NCBI RefSeq assembly: GCF_000526415.1
Contig: NZ_JAGA01000001.1
Coordinates: 496,001 to 560,000, forward strand
Length of the DNA stretch: 64,000 nt
DNA from: Kallotenue papyrolyticum
GTDB lineage: Bacteria; Chloroflexota; Chloroflexia; Chloroflexales; Kallotenuaceae
Direction of reading: 5' to 3'
Under the pieces are notes generated by a model. That model did no database searches and was not told where the DNA came from. It saw only the letters and a list, made by a program, of their open reading frames with translations. Below, in pieces: positions 56,095-64,000 of this stretch. How positions within the stretch are numbered: position 1 is the first letter of the stretch; each line of letters starts with the position of its first letter. The translations under genes and the position numbers were made by a program.

Positions 56095-57093
56095 ATGACC
56101 CTCTGGTCCACGCGCATTGCGTTAATCATAGCACTCCTCGCGCTGGTCGCCTGTGGTACGCCGACTGCCAATCCAAGCGCCACGGGCTCGTTCGGGCCGG
56201 TCGCCAACCAGCCGCACAGCCATGCCCCTGCGCAAACCGGCGGCACGCCCCATGACCATGGGCAGATCGGCAGCACGACCCCTGACCATGCCGCTGCCAC
56301 CGCCACTACCAGCGAGCTGCAGGTGGTGCTGGCCACCTCGGAGGTAGTGGTTGGGCCCAATCGCTTGGCGCTGGGCCTGCTGCAGGACAACGTGCCGATC
56401 AGCGACGCGCCCCAGACCACGGTCACGGCGCGCTACTACCGCCTCAGCGCCGACCAGGCCGCGCTGGTGGGTGAGGAAGCGGCACGCTACTACGGCGAGG
56501 GCCTCGGACCGCGTGGCACCTTCGTGATCCACCCCACCTTCGACGCGCCCGGACAGTGGGGTCTCGAAGTAGAAGCAACCCGTCCGGGGCAGGCGCCGGT
56601 GACGCGCCGTTTGCGCATCAACGTGGTGGAGCATGGCAACGCGCCCAAGGTCGGCGATGCCGCCCCCAGGAGCGACACGCCCACCGCTGCGCAGGTCAGC
56701 GATCTGCGGCAGATCTCCTCCGACGCGCACCCCGATCCCCGGCTGTACCAGATGAGCGTGGCCCAGGCCGTCAGCAGCGGCAAGCCCAGCCTGATCCTCT
56801 TCGCCACGCCGGGCTACTGCCAGACCGCGGTGTGTGGTCCGGGTGTGGAAGTTGTCAAGCGGCTGGTCGATCGCTTCGGCGATCGCGTCAACGCCGTGCA
56901 TGTCGAGGTCTATCGCCTGCCCTACGATGGCACCATGGTGCCGGCCATGCGCGAATGGGGCCTGTTGACCGAGCCGTGGCTGTTTCTGGTAGATGGGCAG
57001 GGCAAGATCGCCGCGCGCTACGAAGGCGGCATTACGCTGGAGGAGCTGCAACCCGCGGTAGAGCAGGTGATCGGCGGGCAGGCCGGGAGCTGA
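56095..57093 (+). CDS. Lipoprotein with His-rich linker and thioredoxin-like C-terminal domain
   Basis: A 332-residue lipoprotein (Cys20 in LLALVACG). Residues 38-66 are rich in His (QPHSHAP, TPHDHGQ, TPDHAAA), a probable metal-binding linker. Residues 72-200 form a beta-sandwich-like domain (EVVVGPNRLALGLLQDNVPI...WGLEVEATRPGQAPVTRRLRINVV). Residues 230-332 are thioredoxin-like (KPSLILFATPGYCQTAVCGPG, then LTEPWLFLVDGQGKIAARYEGGI) with Cys-x4-Cys instead of CxxC. It resembles proteins that link metal sensing or copper delivery to thiol chemistry at the cell surface. AAAGGAG lies six bases before ATG 56095. The divergent TlpA-like gene may be its partner. Confidence 0.85.
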   Translation: MTLWSTRIALIIALLALVACGTPTANPSATGSFGPVANQPHSHAPAQTGGTPHDHGQIGSTTPDHAAATATTSELQVVLATSEVVVGPNRLALGLLQDNVPISDAPQTTVTARYYRLSADQAALVGEEAARYYGEGLGPRGTFVIHPTFDAPGQWGLEVEATRPGQAPVTRRLRINVVEHGNAPKVGDAAPRSDTPTAAQVSDLRQISSDAHPDPRLYQMSVAQAVSSGKPSLILFATPGYCQTAVCGPGVEVVKRLVDRFGDRVNAVHVEVYRLPYDGTMVPAMREWGLLTEPWLFLVDGQGKIAARYEGGITLEELQPAVEQVIGGQAGS

Positions 57094-57109
57094 AGCGCCG
57101 GCTCCCGGC
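57082..57109. terminator. Bidirectional hairpin terminator between converging genes
   Basis: GCCGGGAGC (57082-57090) and GCTCCCGGC (57101-57109) form a perfect 9-bp stem with a 10-base loop. It spans the stop codon of the His-rich lipoprotein gene and abuts the mutL stop. There is no U-run on either side. Confidence 0.6.
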
Positions 57110-59017
57110 TCACCCCTTGCGCCCAAACTGCCGTTCGAGCTGCGCCTGACTCAGCAGCAGCGTTGTGGGCCGCCCGTGCGGGCAGGTGCGCGGCAACGCA
57201 CAGCGTTCGAGCTGCTGCAGCAACTGGCGCATCTCCTCGTGCGATAGGGTCTGGCCGGCGCGCACCGCCGAATGGCAGGCGATCGTCGTCAGCGCCTGTT
57301 CGCGCCAGTCGGCGGGCGTCGAACCGCCCGCGGCCTGGAGCTGGTCGCCCAGCTCGTACAGCGCCGGCCCGATCTGCGCCTCGCGCAGCCCATGCGGCAC
57401 GGCGCGCACGCGCAGCGTACCCTCGCCGAAGGGCTCGATCTCGAAGCCCCACTGCCGCAGCTCCTCGGCATGCCCCAGCAGCAGCGTCGTCAGCGTCGGC
57501 GGCAGATCGACCGAGACCGGCAGCAGCAGCGCCTGCGACTGGATCGGCTGCGTGCCCTGCTCGCGCATCAGCTTCTCGAAGATCACGCGCTCATGCGCGG
57601 CATGCTGGTCGATCAAGTACAGTCCGTCGGGCGCTTCGGCCACGATATAGGTCTCGCTGACCTGGCCCACCACGCGCAACGGCGGCAACCGAGGTTGCGG
57701 CGGCGCGGGCAACGGCTCTACCGTGGCGCGCGCCGCCGGCTGATCGGGCGGGCGCGGCGGATGGAAGGGCGCAGGACTCGGCGCGGCGCGCTCCGCCTCC
57801 GGCAGCGGCGCAGCGTCAGCCTCCAAGGCCGTTTCGGCAGGCGGGCGCGGCGCCAGAGGTGGCAGCGGCGCGCGTTGCTCCACCAGCGGCTCGAAGGCCG
57901 GCTGCGACCAGGCGGTACGCGCGACCTCACGCTCGCGCCCGATCTGACGCAGCTCGATACGCCGCTGGAGCGTCTCGGCTGGACGCGCGCCGGGCAGGAC
58001 CAGATCAGGAATGCCGACCTGCTCGGCCAGCGCGGCGCGCACGGCACGGCCCAACAGCGCCAGCACCTGCGGCTGGTGGAGGAACTTGACCTCGGCCTTG
58101 GTAGGGTGGACGTTGACATCCACCGCCGCGGGATCGACCTCGATGTTGAGGATCGCCAGCGGGTGGCGGCCCTTCATCAGCAGCGTGTGGTAGGCCTCCT
58201 CGATCACATACACCAGCGGCCCGCTGGCGCGAATCCAGCGCCGATTGACAAACAGATGGATCGACGCGCGCGACGAACGCGTCAGTGACGGCTGGCTGAC
58301 AAAGCCATGCACGCGCGTGGCCTGCTCGCCCTCGCCCGCGGCATCCTCAACGCTGATCAACTGGCGCGCCACATCCAGACCGTACAGCTCGATGATCGCA
58401 TCGAGCAGGTTGCCGGAGCCGGGCGTTTGCAGACTGAGACGCCCATCGATCAGCAGCGTCCAGCGAATCTGGGGGTATGCCAGGGCATAGTGTTCGATCA
58501 CCGCATTGATCTGCGCCGCTTCGGTCGCCTCCGAGCGCAGAAATTTGAGCCGCGCCGGCGTGTTGTAGAACAGGTTGCGCACCACAAAGGTCGTGCCCGG
58601 CGAGCCCCCGCGCGGCGCGCGGCTGATCAGCTCGCCGCCGGCCAGACGCAGCTCCACACCGGTCGGCGCGTCATGCGTGCGCGTGATACAGGTCACCTGC
58701 GCCACCGTGGCGATCGAGGGCAAGGCCTCGCCTCGAAAGCCCAGCGTATGCACATCGAAGAGATCCTCGGCGCTGCGGATCTTGGAGGTAGCGTGCCGCT
58801 GGAAGGCCAGTTCCACCTCATCGGCGGGAATGCCGCAGCCGTTATCGCTGACGCGAATCTCGCGCTGGCCGCCACCGCGGATTTCGACGCGGATCTCGGT
58901 TGCCCCGGCGTCGATCGCGTTCTCGACCAGCTCTTTGACCACCGACGCAGGCCGCTCGACGACCTCGCCCGCGGCGATCTTGGCGGCAACGTCCGGTTCC
59001 AGAATACGAATCGGCAT
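57110..59017 (-). CDS. mutL: DNA mismatch repair protein MutL
   Basis: A 635-residue MutL. The N-terminal GHKL ATPase is complete: IAAGEVVERPASVVKELVENAIDAGAT, DNGCGIPADEVELAFQRHATSKI, LGFRGEALPSIATVAQV. A Pro/Ala-rich linker covers about 340-440. The C-terminal domain has YLIDQHAAHERVIFEKLM, the DQHA(x)2E(x)4E endonuclease motif, plus ACHSAVRAGQ and CPHGRPTTLLL, so this is the nicking type of MutL used by bacteria without Dam/MutH. ATG 59017 has AGGAG six bases upstream. mutS is not in the window. Confidence 0.97.
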   Translation of the reverse strand: MPIRILEPDVAAKIAAGEVVERPASVVKELVENAIDAGATEIRVEIRGGGQREIRVSDNGCGIPADEVELAFQRHATSKIRSAEDLFDVHTLGFRGEALPSIATVAQVTCITRTHDAPTGVELRLAGGELISRAPRGGSPGTTFVVRNLFYNTPARLKFLRSEATEAAQINAVIEHYALAYPQIRWTLLIDGRLSLQTPGSGNLLDAIIELYGLDVARQLISVEDAAGEGEQATRVHGFVSQPSLTRSSRASIHLFVNRRWIRASGPLVYVIEEAYHTLLMKGRHPLAILNIEVDPAAVDVNVHPTKAEVKFLHQPQVLALLGRAVRAALAEQVGIPDLVLPGARPAETLQRRIELRQIGREREVARTAWSQPAFEPLVEQRAPLPPLAPRPPAETALEADAAPLPEAERAAPSPAPFHPPRPPDQPAARATVEPLPAPPQPRLPPLRVVGQVSETYIVAEAPDGLYLIDQHAAHERVIFEKLMREQGTQPIQSQALLLPVSVDLPPTLTTLLLGHAEELRQWGFEIEPFGEGTLRVRAVPHGLREAQIGPALYELGDQLQAAGGSTPADWREQALTTIACHSAVRAGQTLSHEEMRQLLQQLERCALPRTCPHGRPTTLLLSQAQLERQFGRKG

Positions 59018-59068
59018 CCCTGACTCCTCTTCCAACGACACACGCACACCATCCGAATAGGTGTTCGC

Positions 59069-59074
59069 ATTATA
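59069..59074 (-). promoter_or_regulatory. Extended -10 promoter of mutL
   Basis: On the minus strand TGTGCTATAAT gives an extended -10 (TGC then TATAAT at 59074-59069), about 50 bases before the mutL start; no clear -35. Confidence 0.5.
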
Positions 59075-59098
59075 GCACAGGCGCGGGTGGCGCGCGGC

Positions 59099-60274
59099 TC
59101 AGGGTTGGGGCGTGGCAACGGTGGGCACCAAGGTTGGCGTGGGCGCGCCCAAGGGCGTCAGCGTCGGACGGGCCGGCGGCGTGATCGTCGGCGTGGCCGC
59201 CTGGTTGGTGAAGACACTAACATAGTAGGCGCCGAGGAGCAGCGCGCCCAGCAGCGCCAGCCCTGCGGTCCAGAGCAGCAACGCGCGCAACGAGCCATGC
59301 GCTGACGGCGCGGGCCGTCGCTGGCTCGGCGTCTGGCGCCGCTCACCACGGCGGCGCTCCGCCTCGGGCGCGACGGGCAGCGCCTGCTGGCGGCGATCTA
59401 CGCCACTGCGTCGTTCGGTGGCCAGTTTGGCGGTACGTCCCGCCGCCGGCACGGGCGGAGGTGCTTCGGCTAGCCGCGCGGTGATCGCCGGCGGGAGCTG
59501 CGGCGCACCGACCGCGGGCGTCTCGGCGCCATCAACGGACTCGCCGGCAAAGGTCAGCGCAGCCACCTGAACCGCGACTACGGTGATGTTATCGGGGCCG
59601 CCGCGCTCGTTGGCCAGCCGCACCAGGGCTCGGCAGGCATGCTCCAACGAGGTTTTGGTGAAGGCCAGGGCGATCTCCTCGGCTGTGACCTGGCCGTGCA
59701 GACCATCGCTGCACAGCACGACCACATCATCCTGCAACAGCGGCAGCCGGAAAGTATCCACCGCCACATCGGGCCGATGGCCGATCGCGCGCGTAATGAT
59801 GTTGCGGTAGGAGCTGCGCTGCGCCTGCTGCTCGGTCATCGCGCCGGCGGCCACCTGCTCGGCGACGAAGGAGTGATCGCGCGTGATCTGGTAGGCCTGC
59901 CCGCCACGCACCAGGTAGGCGCGACAGTCGCCAACGTTGGCGACGATCAGGGCATCGTCTTTGAAGACCGCGGCCACGCCGGTGGTGCCCATGTTACCGC
60001 CCCCGGCGCGAAACACGGCCTGGTTGGCAGCCTGCACCGCTGCCACCAGCGCAGCTTCACGATCAGCTTGTGCATCGGCGAAGAAGTGCTCAATGATCGT
60101 GCGCACCGCCAGTTCGCTGGCTACCTCGCCGCGCGCAAAACCGCCAATACCGTCGCAGACAACAAAAAGCGCCCCCGCGTGCGGGCGTTCGCCACCGACC
60201 TCAATGCCGTAGCTATCTTCGTTGTGGTCGCGCGTAGCGCCGACATCGGTCAGAGCGGCGTGGCGCAACTGCAT
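59099..60274 (-). CDS. PP2C-type (PPM) serine/threonine protein phosphatase with C-terminal membrane anchor
   Basis: A 391-residue protein. Residues 1-235 are a PPM phosphatase: HAALTDVGATRDHNEDSYGIE, FVVCDGIGGFARGEVASELAV, ALIVANVGDCRAYLVRGGQAYQITRDHSFV, ITRAIGH, VVLCSDGLHGQVTAEEIA and GGPDNITVVAVQV. The metal-binding aspartates are in DHNED, CDGIGG, SDG and PDN. An Ala/Pro/Arg-rich linker follows, then a membrane helix ([24 protein letters not shown]) and a short Pro/Thr-rich outer tail. It removes phosphate from Ser/Thr residues, opposing Hanks-type kinases; no kinase gene is adjacent. Confidence 0.94.
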   Translation of the reverse strand: MQLRHAALTDVGATRDHNEDSYGIEVGGERPHAGALFVVCDGIGGFARGEVASELAVRTIIEHFFADAQADREAALVAAVQAANQAVFRAGGGNMGTTGVAAVFKDDALIVANVGDCRAYLVRGGQAYQITRDHSFVAEQVAAGAMTEQQAQRSSYRNIITRAIGHRPDVAVDTFRLPLLQDDVVVLCSDGLHGQVTAEEIALAFTKTSLEHACRALVRLANERGGPDNITVVAVQVAALTFAGESVDGAETPAVGAPQLPPAITARLAEAPPPVPAAGRTAKLATERRSGVDRRQQALPVAPEAERRRGERRQTPSQRRPAPSAHGSLRALLLWTAGLALLGALLLGAYYVSVFTNQAATPTITPPARPTLTPLGAPTPTLVPTVATPQP

Positions 60275-60343
60275 AGTGGCTCCGTCCTCTCACGGATGGG
60301 CAGCACGGCGGCAGGGCGCCGCTACACAGCTTCGGACCGCGGC

Positions 60344-60349
60344 AGTATA
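60344..60349 (-). promoter_or_regulatory. Extended -10 promoter of the phosphatase gene
   Basis: On the minus strand TGTGCTATACT gives an extended -10 (TATACT at 60349-60344), 70 bases before the ATG. It is nearly the same sequence as the mutL -10 region. Confidence 0.5.
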
Positions 60350-60437
60350 GCACAGGGCAGCGCGGGCAGCAACCAAGCAGGGGGATGGTGCGGGGCACGA
60401 GTAGACAAGCGGGGCCCGCGCCGGAGCGCGTGGTGAC

Positions 60438-61196
60438 CTAGAGCGTAGCGACCAGGATCGGCTGCATGGTCGGCTGTGGGCTACCACCGGCCGGCTCGAT
60501 GGTCACACCCACCAAGCGATAGCGACTGAGCGGCTGCGCCGAGGTGAGGCGCATGAGCGCCGTGCCCTGCGCATCCACGGCCAGCAGGCCGGCGCTGACC
60601 GGCGCGTCACCGTCGATCAGCCAGAGCTGGTAGGTGCGATCCGCCGGCAGCGGCGGCAATCCGGCGGCGATGACGTAAGCACTACGCCCATCCGGGTCGA
60701 GCAGCAGGCGCAACGTTCCGGGCGTCGTCTGACTCTGGAAGGTGACCAGGCGCGTGTCGGGCGCGCGCAGCAGTTCGATCACCTGCTGCTGTTGCGCCAG
60801 GCGCTCCTGGAGCGCGGCCAGCTCACCGCGCGTCTGGCTTAGACGGCCTGCCAGCCCGACACTCAGCAGCGCCAGCACCAGCGCAGTAGCAAAAGCCAGG
60901 CCGGTGACCGGACGACGCAGCTCGGCCAGCAGGCGCTGCCACCACAGGCGCGGCCCCTTACCCTCCAAACGCTGGAGCTGGGCAATGCGCCGATGGACGC
61001 GCTCGCGCAGGTGCGGTGGTGGATCGTGTTGGTCGGGCGTCCAAGCCAGCAGCATGACGATCCGCTTGGCTTCCTCGGCCTGCAGGCGACAGCGCGGACA
61101 GCTATCCAGGTGCTCGTCCACCGCCGCCTGCTCCGCCGGTTCCAGGGCGCCGAGCGCATAGAGATCGATCAGTTCATCAACATGTTCATCGTTCAT
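60438..61196 (-). CDS. Anti-sigma factor with zinc finger (RskA-like)
   Basis: A 252-residue single-pass membrane protein. The N-terminal anti-sigma domain has VDELIDLYALGALEPAEQAAVDEHLDSCPRC with the zinc motif His29-x3-Cys33-x2-Cys36. One membrane helix (VTGLAFATALVLALLSVGLAG) is followed by a coiled coil (LAALQERLAQQQQVIELL) and an outer RskA-type domain with FQSQTTPGTLRLLLDPDGRSAYVIAAGLPPLPADRTYQLWLI. It should hold the ECF sigma factor encoded just before it, overlapping by 11 bases, until an envelope signal triggers its release. Confidence 0.93.
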   Translation of the reverse strand: MNDEHVDELIDLYALGALEPAEQAAVDEHLDSCPRCRLQAEEAKRIVMLLAWTPDQHDPPPHLRERVHRRIAQLQRLEGKGPRLWWQRLLAELRRPVTGLAFATALVLALLSVGLAGRLSQTRGELAALQERLAQQQQVIELLRAPDTRLVTFQSQTTPGTLRLLLDPDGRSAYVIAAGLPPLPADRTYQLWLIDGDAPVSAGLLAVDAQGTALMRLTSAQPLSRYRLVGVTIEPAGGSPQPTMQPILVATL

Positions 61197-61785
61197 CGTC
61201 GTCCTCTATGCCTAGCCCCTGTAAGGCAGCACGCAGCCGCTGCATGCCACGGCGAATGCGGGCTTTAACCGTGCCAAGCGGATCGCCGAGGGCGGCGGCG
61301 ATCTCCAGGTGACTCATGCCGTTGAAATAGGCCAGCTCGATCGCCTGCTGCTGCGGCGGCGGCAACGCACGCAGAGCGCGGCGGATCTGCTGGGCCTGAA
61401 GATGGCGCAGGGTTGTCTCCGATACATCGTCGGGCGCCGGTAGATTGGGCCAGTCGCGTGGATCGTCGCGATCCACCGTGAGCAGTTGCGGTCGGCGCTG
61501 GCGCTTGCGCAGCGCATCGACGGCAACATGATGGGTTACCCCCAACAGCCAGGCGCTAAACTGACCGCGCTGTGCATCGAACGAACGGGCATGGCGCCAA
61601 ACGCGCTCGAAGACATCTTGCGTGACCTCTTCGGCATCGGCGGAGTCGCCTAGAATGCGCAGTGCTAGCGAATAGACCGAACGCGCATAGCGCGTGTAGA
61701 GCTCATCCAACGCCGCCATATCGCCCCGCGCCAGGCGCTCGATCAGTTGCGTATCGACGTCGTGCACAACGCTCCGATAGCTCAC
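61186..61785 (-). CDS. ECF-type RNA polymerase sigma factor (SigK-like)
   Basis: A 199-residue sigma factor. Region 2 is AALDELYTRYARSVYSLALRILGDSADAEEVTQDVFERVWRHARSFD, ending in FSAWLLGVTHHVAVDALRKRQRR. Region 4 is RALPPPQQQAIELAYFNGMSHLEIAAALGDPLGTVKARIRRGMQRLRAALQ. It belongs with SigK/RpoE-like ECF factors paired with RskA-type anti-sigma proteins, encoded immediately downstream here. The start is a GTG at 61785 without a strong ribosome site. Targets are unknown. Confidence 0.95.
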   Translation of the reverse strand: MSYRSVVHDVDTQLIERLARGDMAALDELYTRYARSVYSLALRILGDSADAEEVTQDVFERVWRHARSFDAQRGQFSAWLLGVTHHVAVDALRKRQRRPQLLTVDRDDPRDWPNLPAPDDVSETTLRHLQAQQIRRALRALPPPQQQAIELAYFNGMSHLEIAAALGDPLGTVKARIRRGMQRLRAALQGLGIEDDDER

Positions 61786-61861
61786 AGACAGGCTCGCTCT
61801 GCCTGCCGGTCTGGCCCCAACGGGTCAGGCACCCGACGGGCATAACTATTGTACCAGTACC

Positions 61862-61890
61862 GCCGCCCGCTCCTGCGGGGAACGGGCGGC
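61862..61890 (-). terminator. Hairpin after the ferritin-like gene
   Basis: GCCGCCCG (61862-61869) and CGGGCGGC (61883-61890) form a perfect 8-bp stem with a 13-base loop, 21 bases after the stop of the gene at 61911 on the minus strand. It lacks a clear U-run. A TACAAT that could serve as -10 for the sigma gene follows at about 61852-61847. Confidence 0.5.
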
Positions 61891-61910
61891 AGCCACCACC
61901 ACGGCCTGGG

Positions 61911-62669
61911 CTAGAAGACGTTGGTGTAGGGCGGCACGCGCACCGACTTGCCACCGAGCCGTTCGGCCAGCGCGCGCACTGCATCCTTGCCCGGGAACTT
62001 AACCGGCCCGATGAAACCGGGGCCGCCGCGCAGGAAGGGCGCCAGTGTCGGCACTGCATCCGAGACGTTGTAGTAGATCGGCGCCGGCAGCGCGTTGGGG
62101 TTGGGCACGAAGCCGCCGATCAGTCGCGTCAGGGCCAGGTGCTCGACCTCGGTGCCGGCGTGCTGGGCAGTGGTGCCCGCCAGGCGCGGCAGGTTCAGCT
62201 CGGCGAAGCGCCGCGTCGCCGCCAAATAGGCGCCGATAAAGGCCGTCTCCGCGGCGATAAAGGTCTGGACATTGGTGCGGAAGTCGGTCAGGAACTTCTC
62301 GGGGATGTAGAACTCCTGCGCCAGCGCACGTCCACCCAGCGACTCCAAGACCTCCAGGTGCCAGATCTCAGAGTCCATCGCCAGCGCTAGGTAGACGCGG
62401 TCATCGTTGGGAATGCTGAAGCCGGCCTGGGTCAGCGTGCCGTAGTAGGCCGTCGCCGCCAGCGTTTCGGCGGTCGCTGCCAGGTTGGCCATCGTCGCCA
62501 CATCGTCCATGCGGTCATGGTTGTTCTTGCGCGGCTGCGCCAGCGCGTCTTCGGCGCCGGCAAACAGGCCGGCAAAACCCAGGCTGGCGGCCGCAGCCAG
62601 CAGGCCACCGCGCTTCAGCGCATCGCGGCGCGACACTTCCCCGGTGAGCGGATTGGTGTGCTCGGTCAT
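61911..62669 (-). CDS. Tat-exported ferritin-like domain protein
   Basis: A 252-residue protein with a twin-arginine signal (SRRDALKRGGLLAAAASLGFAGLFAGAEDALA, RR at 14-15), so it is exported folded. The mature part is a ferritin-like helical bundle (MDDVATMANLAATAETLAATAYYGTL, YLALAMDSEIWHLEVLESLGG, FIAAETAFIGAYLAATRRFAEL, GTTAQHAGTEVEHLALTRLI) with Glu and His residues at metal-ligand positions. It matches the family of ferritin-like proteins often found downstream of sigma/anti-sigma genes in Chloroflexota and Actinobacteria. ATG 62669 follows GGAGGGAAG; an ATG at 62705 would add 12 residues before the Tat signal. Its enzymatic role is unknown; desaturase or peroxidase-like activity is possible. 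Confidence 0.9.
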   Translation of the reverse strand: MTEHTNPLTGEVSRRDALKRGGLLAAAASLGFAGLFAGAEDALAQPRKNNHDRMDDVATMANLAATAETLAATAYYGTLTQAGFSIPNDDRVYLALAMDSEIWHLEVLESLGGRALAQEFYIPEKFLTDFRTNVQTFIAAETAFIGAYLAATRRFAELNLPRLAGTTAQHAGTEVEHLALTRLIGGFVPNPNALPAPIYYNVSDAVPTLAPFLRGGPGFIGPVKFPGKDAVRALAERLGGKSVRVPPYTNVF

Positions 62670-62933
62670 GACGCTTCCCTCCGTTTCTTGTGACTGGCCG
62701 TCCATCTCCAACACCTCCCTCCCGAGCGCTGCGTGGCGCACCACTCGGTCTCCTCTGCAGCGATCGGCAACGGCTGCACCGCGCTTTGCGTCACAGCGAC
62801 GCGCCGCTTGTTGCTGAGAATGCGTGTACCATCCCAGCCAGGCCGCGCCGTTGTCAGCGCCGCATTTGCCTTGGTATTCGTCGGCCAAGGGCCAACTGGA
62901 TGCATGCCGCGCACAGGTGGCGTGCATGGCGTG

Positions 62934-62939
62934 TATAAT
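62934..62939 (+). promoter_or_regulatory. -10 box of the ROK kinase gene
   Basis: A consensus TATAAT at 62934-62939, 36 bases before the ROK start codon. No good -35 is visible at the usual distance. Confidence 0.45.
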
Positions 62940-62975
62940 GAGGCGCGATCATCCAACACACCACCGAGGACGGGC

Positions 62976-63914
62976 ATGCACTATCTGATCGGCGTTGACC
63001 TGGGCGGCACGCAACTGCGCGCCGTGCTGATCGACCGTGGCGGCCAGATCCAACGTTTCGCGCGCACCGATACGGCAGCAGCGGCAGGCCCAGCCGCTGT
63101 TATCGACCAAATCACCACCCTGATCGCCACCCTGTTGCGGGATGCCGGCGTGACCGCCGACGCGATCAGCGGCATCGGCGTGGGCGTGCCCGGCCCGGTT
63201 GACCCGGTGGCGGGCATTGTGCGCCGCGCGCCTAACCTGGCCGGCTGGGAGAACGTGCCGCTGCGCGCGGCGCTGAGCGAGCGCATCGGCCTGCCGGTGG
63301 TCGTCGGCAACGATGCGAATGTGGCCGCGCTGGGCGAGTGGCGCTTTGGCAGCGGTCAGGGCACGCAGCACTTCGCCTACGTGACCATCAGCACCGGCAT
63401 CGGTGGCGGCGTGATCGCTGAAGGCCGGCTGCTGCTGGGACGCTACGGCCTGGCCGCCGAGGTCGGCCACATGATCATCGACCCGCACGGGCCACGCTGC
63501 GGCTGCGGTAACTATGGCTGCTGGGAAGCGCTGGCATCCGGCACGGCGCTGGCCCGCGCAGCGACGCAGGCGGTGCAGCACGAGCCCTCGCTGATCCGTG
63601 AACTGGCCGGCAGCCTGCCGATCAGTGGCGCGCACGTCGCCCATGCCGCCACACATGGCGATGCCCTGGCGCAGCGGCTGATGCAGCGTGAAGGCGAGCT
63701 GATCGGCATCGGGCTGGTCAATCTGCTGCACCTCTATGCCCCAGAGCGCATCGCCCTGGGCGGTGGCGTGACCAAGAGCTGGCCGCTGCTGGAGGCGACG
63801 GTCCAGCAGACGATCAACACGCGCGCCATGCCCCCCTACCGCGATACGCCGATCACCCTAGCAACACTGGGTGACAGCGTCGGCGTGCTCGGCGCCGCGG
63901 CGCTGCTGTTGTGA
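62976..63914 (+). CDS. ROK-family sugar kinase (glucokinase-like)
   Basis: A 312-residue ROK kinase. The ATP phosphate loop is LIGVDLGGTQLRAVLIDRGG, the sugar-binding parts are VVGNDANVAALGEWRFG and EVGHMIIDPHG, and the zinc motif is CGCGNYGCWEALASGTA. It phosphorylates glucose or a related hexose such as N-acetylglucosamine or mannose at C6; ROK members cannot be told apart safely by these motifs. There is no HTH domain, so it is a kinase and not a repressor. CGAGGACG precedes the ATG. It is transcribed alone. Confidence 0.94.
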   Translation: MHYLIGVDLGGTQLRAVLIDRGGQIQRFARTDTAAAAGPAAVIDQITTLIATLLRDAGVTADAISGIGVGVPGPVDPVAGIVRRAPNLAGWENVPLRAALSERIGLPVVVGNDANVAALGEWRFGSGQGTQHFAYVTISTGIGGGVIAEGRLLLGRYGLAAEVGHMIIDPHGPRCGCGNYGCWEALASGTALARAATQAVQHEPSLIRELAGSLPISGAHVAHAATHGDALAQRLMQREGELIGIGLVNLLHLYAPERIALGGGVTKSWPLLEATVQQTINTRAMPPYRDTPITLATLGDSVGVLGAAALLL

Positions 63915-63923
63915 GCCGGCGAC

Positions 63924-63952
63924 TTGACAGCCTGGCACTGAGCACGTACGCT
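63924..63952 (+). promoter_or_regulatory. Promoter of the gene running off the window end
   Basis: TTGACA (63924-63929), a 17-base spacer, and TACGCT (63947-63952). It begins ten bases after the ROK stop codon. The next ATG is only 12 bases downstream of the -10 box. Confidence 0.6.
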
Positions 63953-63963
63953 ACCAGGCGGAG

Positions 63964-64000
63964 ATGAGCATTGTTCCGGCGTCGCAACCGATCAAGCTGC
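63964..64000 (+). CDS. Possible start of a further gene, truncated by the window end
   Basis: An ATG at 63964 with GGCGGAG directly upstream opens the frame MSIVPASQPIKL to the end of the window. With the promoter at 63924-63952 the message would have a leader of about five bases. Only 12 codons are visible, so the call is tentative. Confidence 0.35.
   Translation, partial: MSIVPASQPIKL

Overview
The window is GC-rich (roughly two thirds G+C by eye) and densely packed with long co-directional gene runs, many of them joined by ATGA or GTGA overlaps. The gene content suggests a Chloroflexota bacterium, probably class Chloroflexia. This is an inference from family-level resemblance and gene order; there is no rRNA or marker gene here to prove it.

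Layout: (1) 1-10740 holds the end of a PLP aminotransferase gene, an NTF2-like protein, and an L-arabinose operon on the minus strand. It reads sugar-binding lipoprotein, ABC ATPase, permease, ribulokinase, ribulose-phosphate epimerase, arabinose isomerase, LacI-type repressor, and is driven by a near-consensus promoter with a large palindromic operator. The transport genes are clearly more AT-rich than the enzyme genes. (2) 11183-12304 is an orphan CRISPR array of 14 repeats with its own promoter and terminator and no cas genes. (3) 12486-24705 is a 12-gene tetrapyrrole operon on the minus strand: HTH regulator, precorrin-2 dehydrogenase/ferrochelatase, hemA, hemC, GNAT, cobA-hemD fusion, hemB, DUF1802, aldo/keto reductase, a small protein, a HemQ-Rieske-AhbA/B triple fusion, hemL. 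It encodes the route to siroheme and, in one polypeptide, the two decarboxylation steps that would flank AhbC on the way from siroheme to heme b. (4) 24825-32931 holds a small membrane protein, an acyl-CoA synthetase/acetyltransferase, a ferritin-VIT iron protein, a repeat-built DUF5671 membrane protein and a zinc alcohol dehydrogenase. (5) 32932-35000 is a lower-GC patch with a transposase remnant and a second alcohol dehydrogenase. (6) 34996-40120 has a methyltransferase, a DUF302 protein, a DsbA-like lipoprotein, an MFS transporter and an M32 carboxypeptidase. (7) 40117-42812 is a minus-strand cassette: DUF2357/PD-(D/E)XK nuclease, small putative antitoxin, two Doc/Fic proteins. (8) 43088-50528 is a sulfate-type ABC importer whose ATPase carries a universal-stress-protein tail, followed by a two-component system. 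(9) 50586-54013 has a membrane STAS (RsbR-like) protein and an unusual sigma-like/anti-sigma/envelope fusion. (10) 54076-57109 is a zinc-type ArsR-CDF efflux pair and two thioredoxin-fold lipoproteins. (11) 57110-64000 has mutL, a PP2C phosphatase, an ECF sigma/anti-sigma pair, a Tat-exported ferritin-like protein, a ROK sugar kinase and the start of one more gene.

The strongest candidates for something new are the HemQ-Rieske-Ahb fusion inside a siroheme-route heme operon, the nuclease/antitoxin/double-Doc cassette, the sigma-like/zinc-finger/RseB-like fusion, the CysA-USP fusion, and the compact self-contained CRISPR transcription unit. No tRNA, rRNA or complete insertion sequence was recognised.
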